DNA from: Chloroflexota bacterium
GTDB lineage: Bacteria; Chloroflexota; Limnocylindria; QHBO01
Reading direction: 5' to 3'
DNA: 5,476 nucleotides
NCBI GenBank assembly: GCA_013697395.1
Contig: JACCWY010000398.1
Location: 1-5,476, forward strand
Shown here piece by piece: positions 4,656 to 5,476 of the stretch. The notes below the pieces were generated by a model. That model saw nothing but the letters and a program-made list of their open reading frames with translations, searched no databases and was not told the origin of the DNA. Numbering within the stretch: the first letter of the stretch is position 1; every line of letters starts with the position of its first letter. A program made the position numbers and the translations under genes.

Positions 4656-5476
4656 CCCGCAGAACGGGTCGATCACCACGTCGCCTGGCCTCGATGACGC
4701 TTCCAAGATGCGCTCGAGTAATGAGATCGGCTTTTGGGTCGGATATCCCAGGCGCTCCTTCGCGGGTGCGGCGATCACGCCGACGTCGTCCCACCAGTCC
4801 TGGACTGGCTGGCCCTTGCTCTCATCGAGATAGCGAACGTACGCATTGATCATCGCCCGACCATCCGGGTACTTCCTGATCCTGCCCTCGGCGTATAGCT
4901 TCTCCATATTTTCCTTGGTGTACCGCCACGCCTGGGTTATCCCACCCCATTCGTAGACTGGACCGGCACCGCGTGGAGCAGAGATGTTGTCGAGCCTGTA
5001 CCGGCGCCCGGTCTCGTCCACACGGCTATAGACCTTTTCCACGTACGCGGGGTCGAGCGGCGTCCGAAGGACATTGAATTGGAAGTCATCGGTCTTGGAA
5101 TAGAACAGGATCACGTCGTGAATTCGGCCGAAGCGTTTCGTGTCGTTGTGCGACGACGTGCGCTTCCAGACGATCTCGTTCTGGAACATCTCCGGGCCGA
5201 AGATGGCATCAAGCACGACCTTCAAGTACGCCGCAGCGGTAGGGTCGCAGTGGAGGTAGAGCGAGCCGGTCGGCTTCAAGACACGACGCAACTCCACAAG
5301 ACGCTGGGTCATCATCACGAGATACGCGAGGACGTCGTTGTCGCCGAGTAGTCGTCGCATGGCTTCGAGCGCGTCCTGCACCTTGAGGGGGGCGCCGCCG
5401 TTGATCATCTCCGCCGTAGGCGGCCTCGGTGTCCTGGCTCCAGGTCCACGTGTCATCGAACGCTTCGATCTGCGCT
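4551..5476 (-). CDS. Site-specific DNA methyltransferase (N6-adenine/N4-cytosine type), 5'-partial and frameshifted
   Basis: The gene enters from the right edge. Frame-corrected residues include AQIEAFDDTWTWSQDTEAAY, then AEMINGGAPLKVQDALEAM, typical of beta-class methyltransferases. The order follows that class: RVLKPTGSLYLHCDPTAAAY (about 5220-5284), NEIVWKRTSSHND (about 5150-5188), IHDVILFYSK, a variable target-recognition stretch, then YPTQKPISLLERIL (near 4740, motif X) and GDVVIDPFCG (near 4665, motif I). The catalytic DPPF/DPPY motif should lie just outside the window. Two single-base shifts break it: at about 5414-5415, so the nominal ATG at 5456 yields a nonsense N-terminus, and at 4655-4658, after which codons down to 4551 are spurious. 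The enzyme would methylate adenine N6 or cytosine N4 in a specific site, here linked to its own nuclease domain (4010-4655). Family identity is firm; base specificity is not visible. Confidence 0.88.
   Translation of the reverse strand, partial: RRSKRSMTRGPGARTPRPPTAEMINGGAPLKVQDALEAMRRLLGDNDVLAYLVMMTQRLVELRRVLKPTGSLYLHCDPTAAAYLKVVLDAIFGPEMFQNEIVWKRTSSHNDTKRFGRIHDVILFYSKTDDFQFNVLRTPLDPAYVEKVYSRVDETGRRYRLDNISAPRGAGPVYEWGGITQAWRYTKENMEKLYAEGRIRKYPDGRAMINAYVRYLDESKGQPVQDWWDDVGVIAAPAKERLGYPTQKPISLLERILEASSRPGDVVIDPFCGVRHRSGCCSEAGSQMDRDRHHIPLDCCHEGASQG
4655..4658 (-). other. Apparent +1 frameshift in methyltransferase motif I
   Basis: The coding strand reads GGGG where three G restore DPFCG-CGTAVAAAQKLDRKW, the expected motif I. 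With four G the frame becomes DPFCGVRHRSG and stops at 4551. The break falls inside the AdoMet-binding loop, so the unrepaired protein would be inactive. Confidence 0.8.
5414..5415 (-). other. Apparent +1 frameshift near the visible N-terminal edge of the methyltransferase
   Basis: The coding strand reads TACGGCGGAG. Removing one G gives TAC GCG GAG (Y-A-E) and joins DTWTWSQDTEAAY to AEMINGGAPLK, the continuous sequence expected in this family. As written, the upstream frame would read on as GGDDQ. Confidence 0.7.

Noticed and set aside
4310..4849. Plus-strand frame of 179 codons opposite the methyltransferase
   Set aside because: Antisense to conserved methyltransferase and nuclease motifs; no domain resemblance.

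Overview
The window is GC-rich bacterial DNA (coding third positions are mostly G or C). It holds the 3' end of a conserved housekeeping gene followed by an accessory region. The housekeeping gene encodes an adenosylcobalamin-dependent (class II) ribonucleotide reductase, NrdJ. The base composition and NrdJ type would fit Actinomycetota, Chloroflexota or a similar high-GC lineage, but the sequence alone does not decide the taxon.

Layout. Bases 1-1353 (+) are the C-terminal 450 codons of nrdJ, ending in a cysteine-rich tail. Bases 1354-1474 are a compact control region: a plausible extended -10 promoter, a UUCG-tetraloop hairpin, then a GNRA-tetraloop hairpin with a short T-rich run. Bases 1475-2110 (+) encode an intact NYN-domain (PIN-like) putative ribonuclease. 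From about 2016 to the right edge everything reads on the minus strand. In transcription order this is: (i) a DNA methyltransferase fused to an Mrr-like endonuclease domain, entering from the right edge (5476-4010); (ii) a membrane protein with a RanBP2-type zinc finger, a DUF4328-like domain and a C-terminal zinc ribbon (4013-2606), whose start overlaps the methyltransferase stop as ATGA; and (iii) the C-terminal piece of a DUF2075-type helicase (about 2585-2016), truncated at both ends and running tail-to-tail into the NYN gene.

Condition of the genes. nrdJ and the NYN gene read cleanly. The minus-strand operon does not: the methyltransferase frame is broken at about 5414-5415 and 4655-4658, and the membrane-protein frame at about 3743-3747. 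Each break is repaired by removing one base. The helicase keeps only its last ~150-190 residues. This is either a decaying restriction/defence island or, for the single-base events, sequencing error.

How the parts may work together. A single-chain restriction-modification enzyme co-translated with a zinc-finger membrane protein and next to a helicase looks like a defence module (inference). The NYN gene behind its own promoter and two structured hairpins has the layout of an RNA-leader-controlled nuclease, similar in arrangement to type III toxin-antitoxin loci. It is the most interesting small system here. No tRNA, rRNA, CRISPR array or insertion sequence was seen. The only non-coding stretch longer than 100 bases is 1354-1474.
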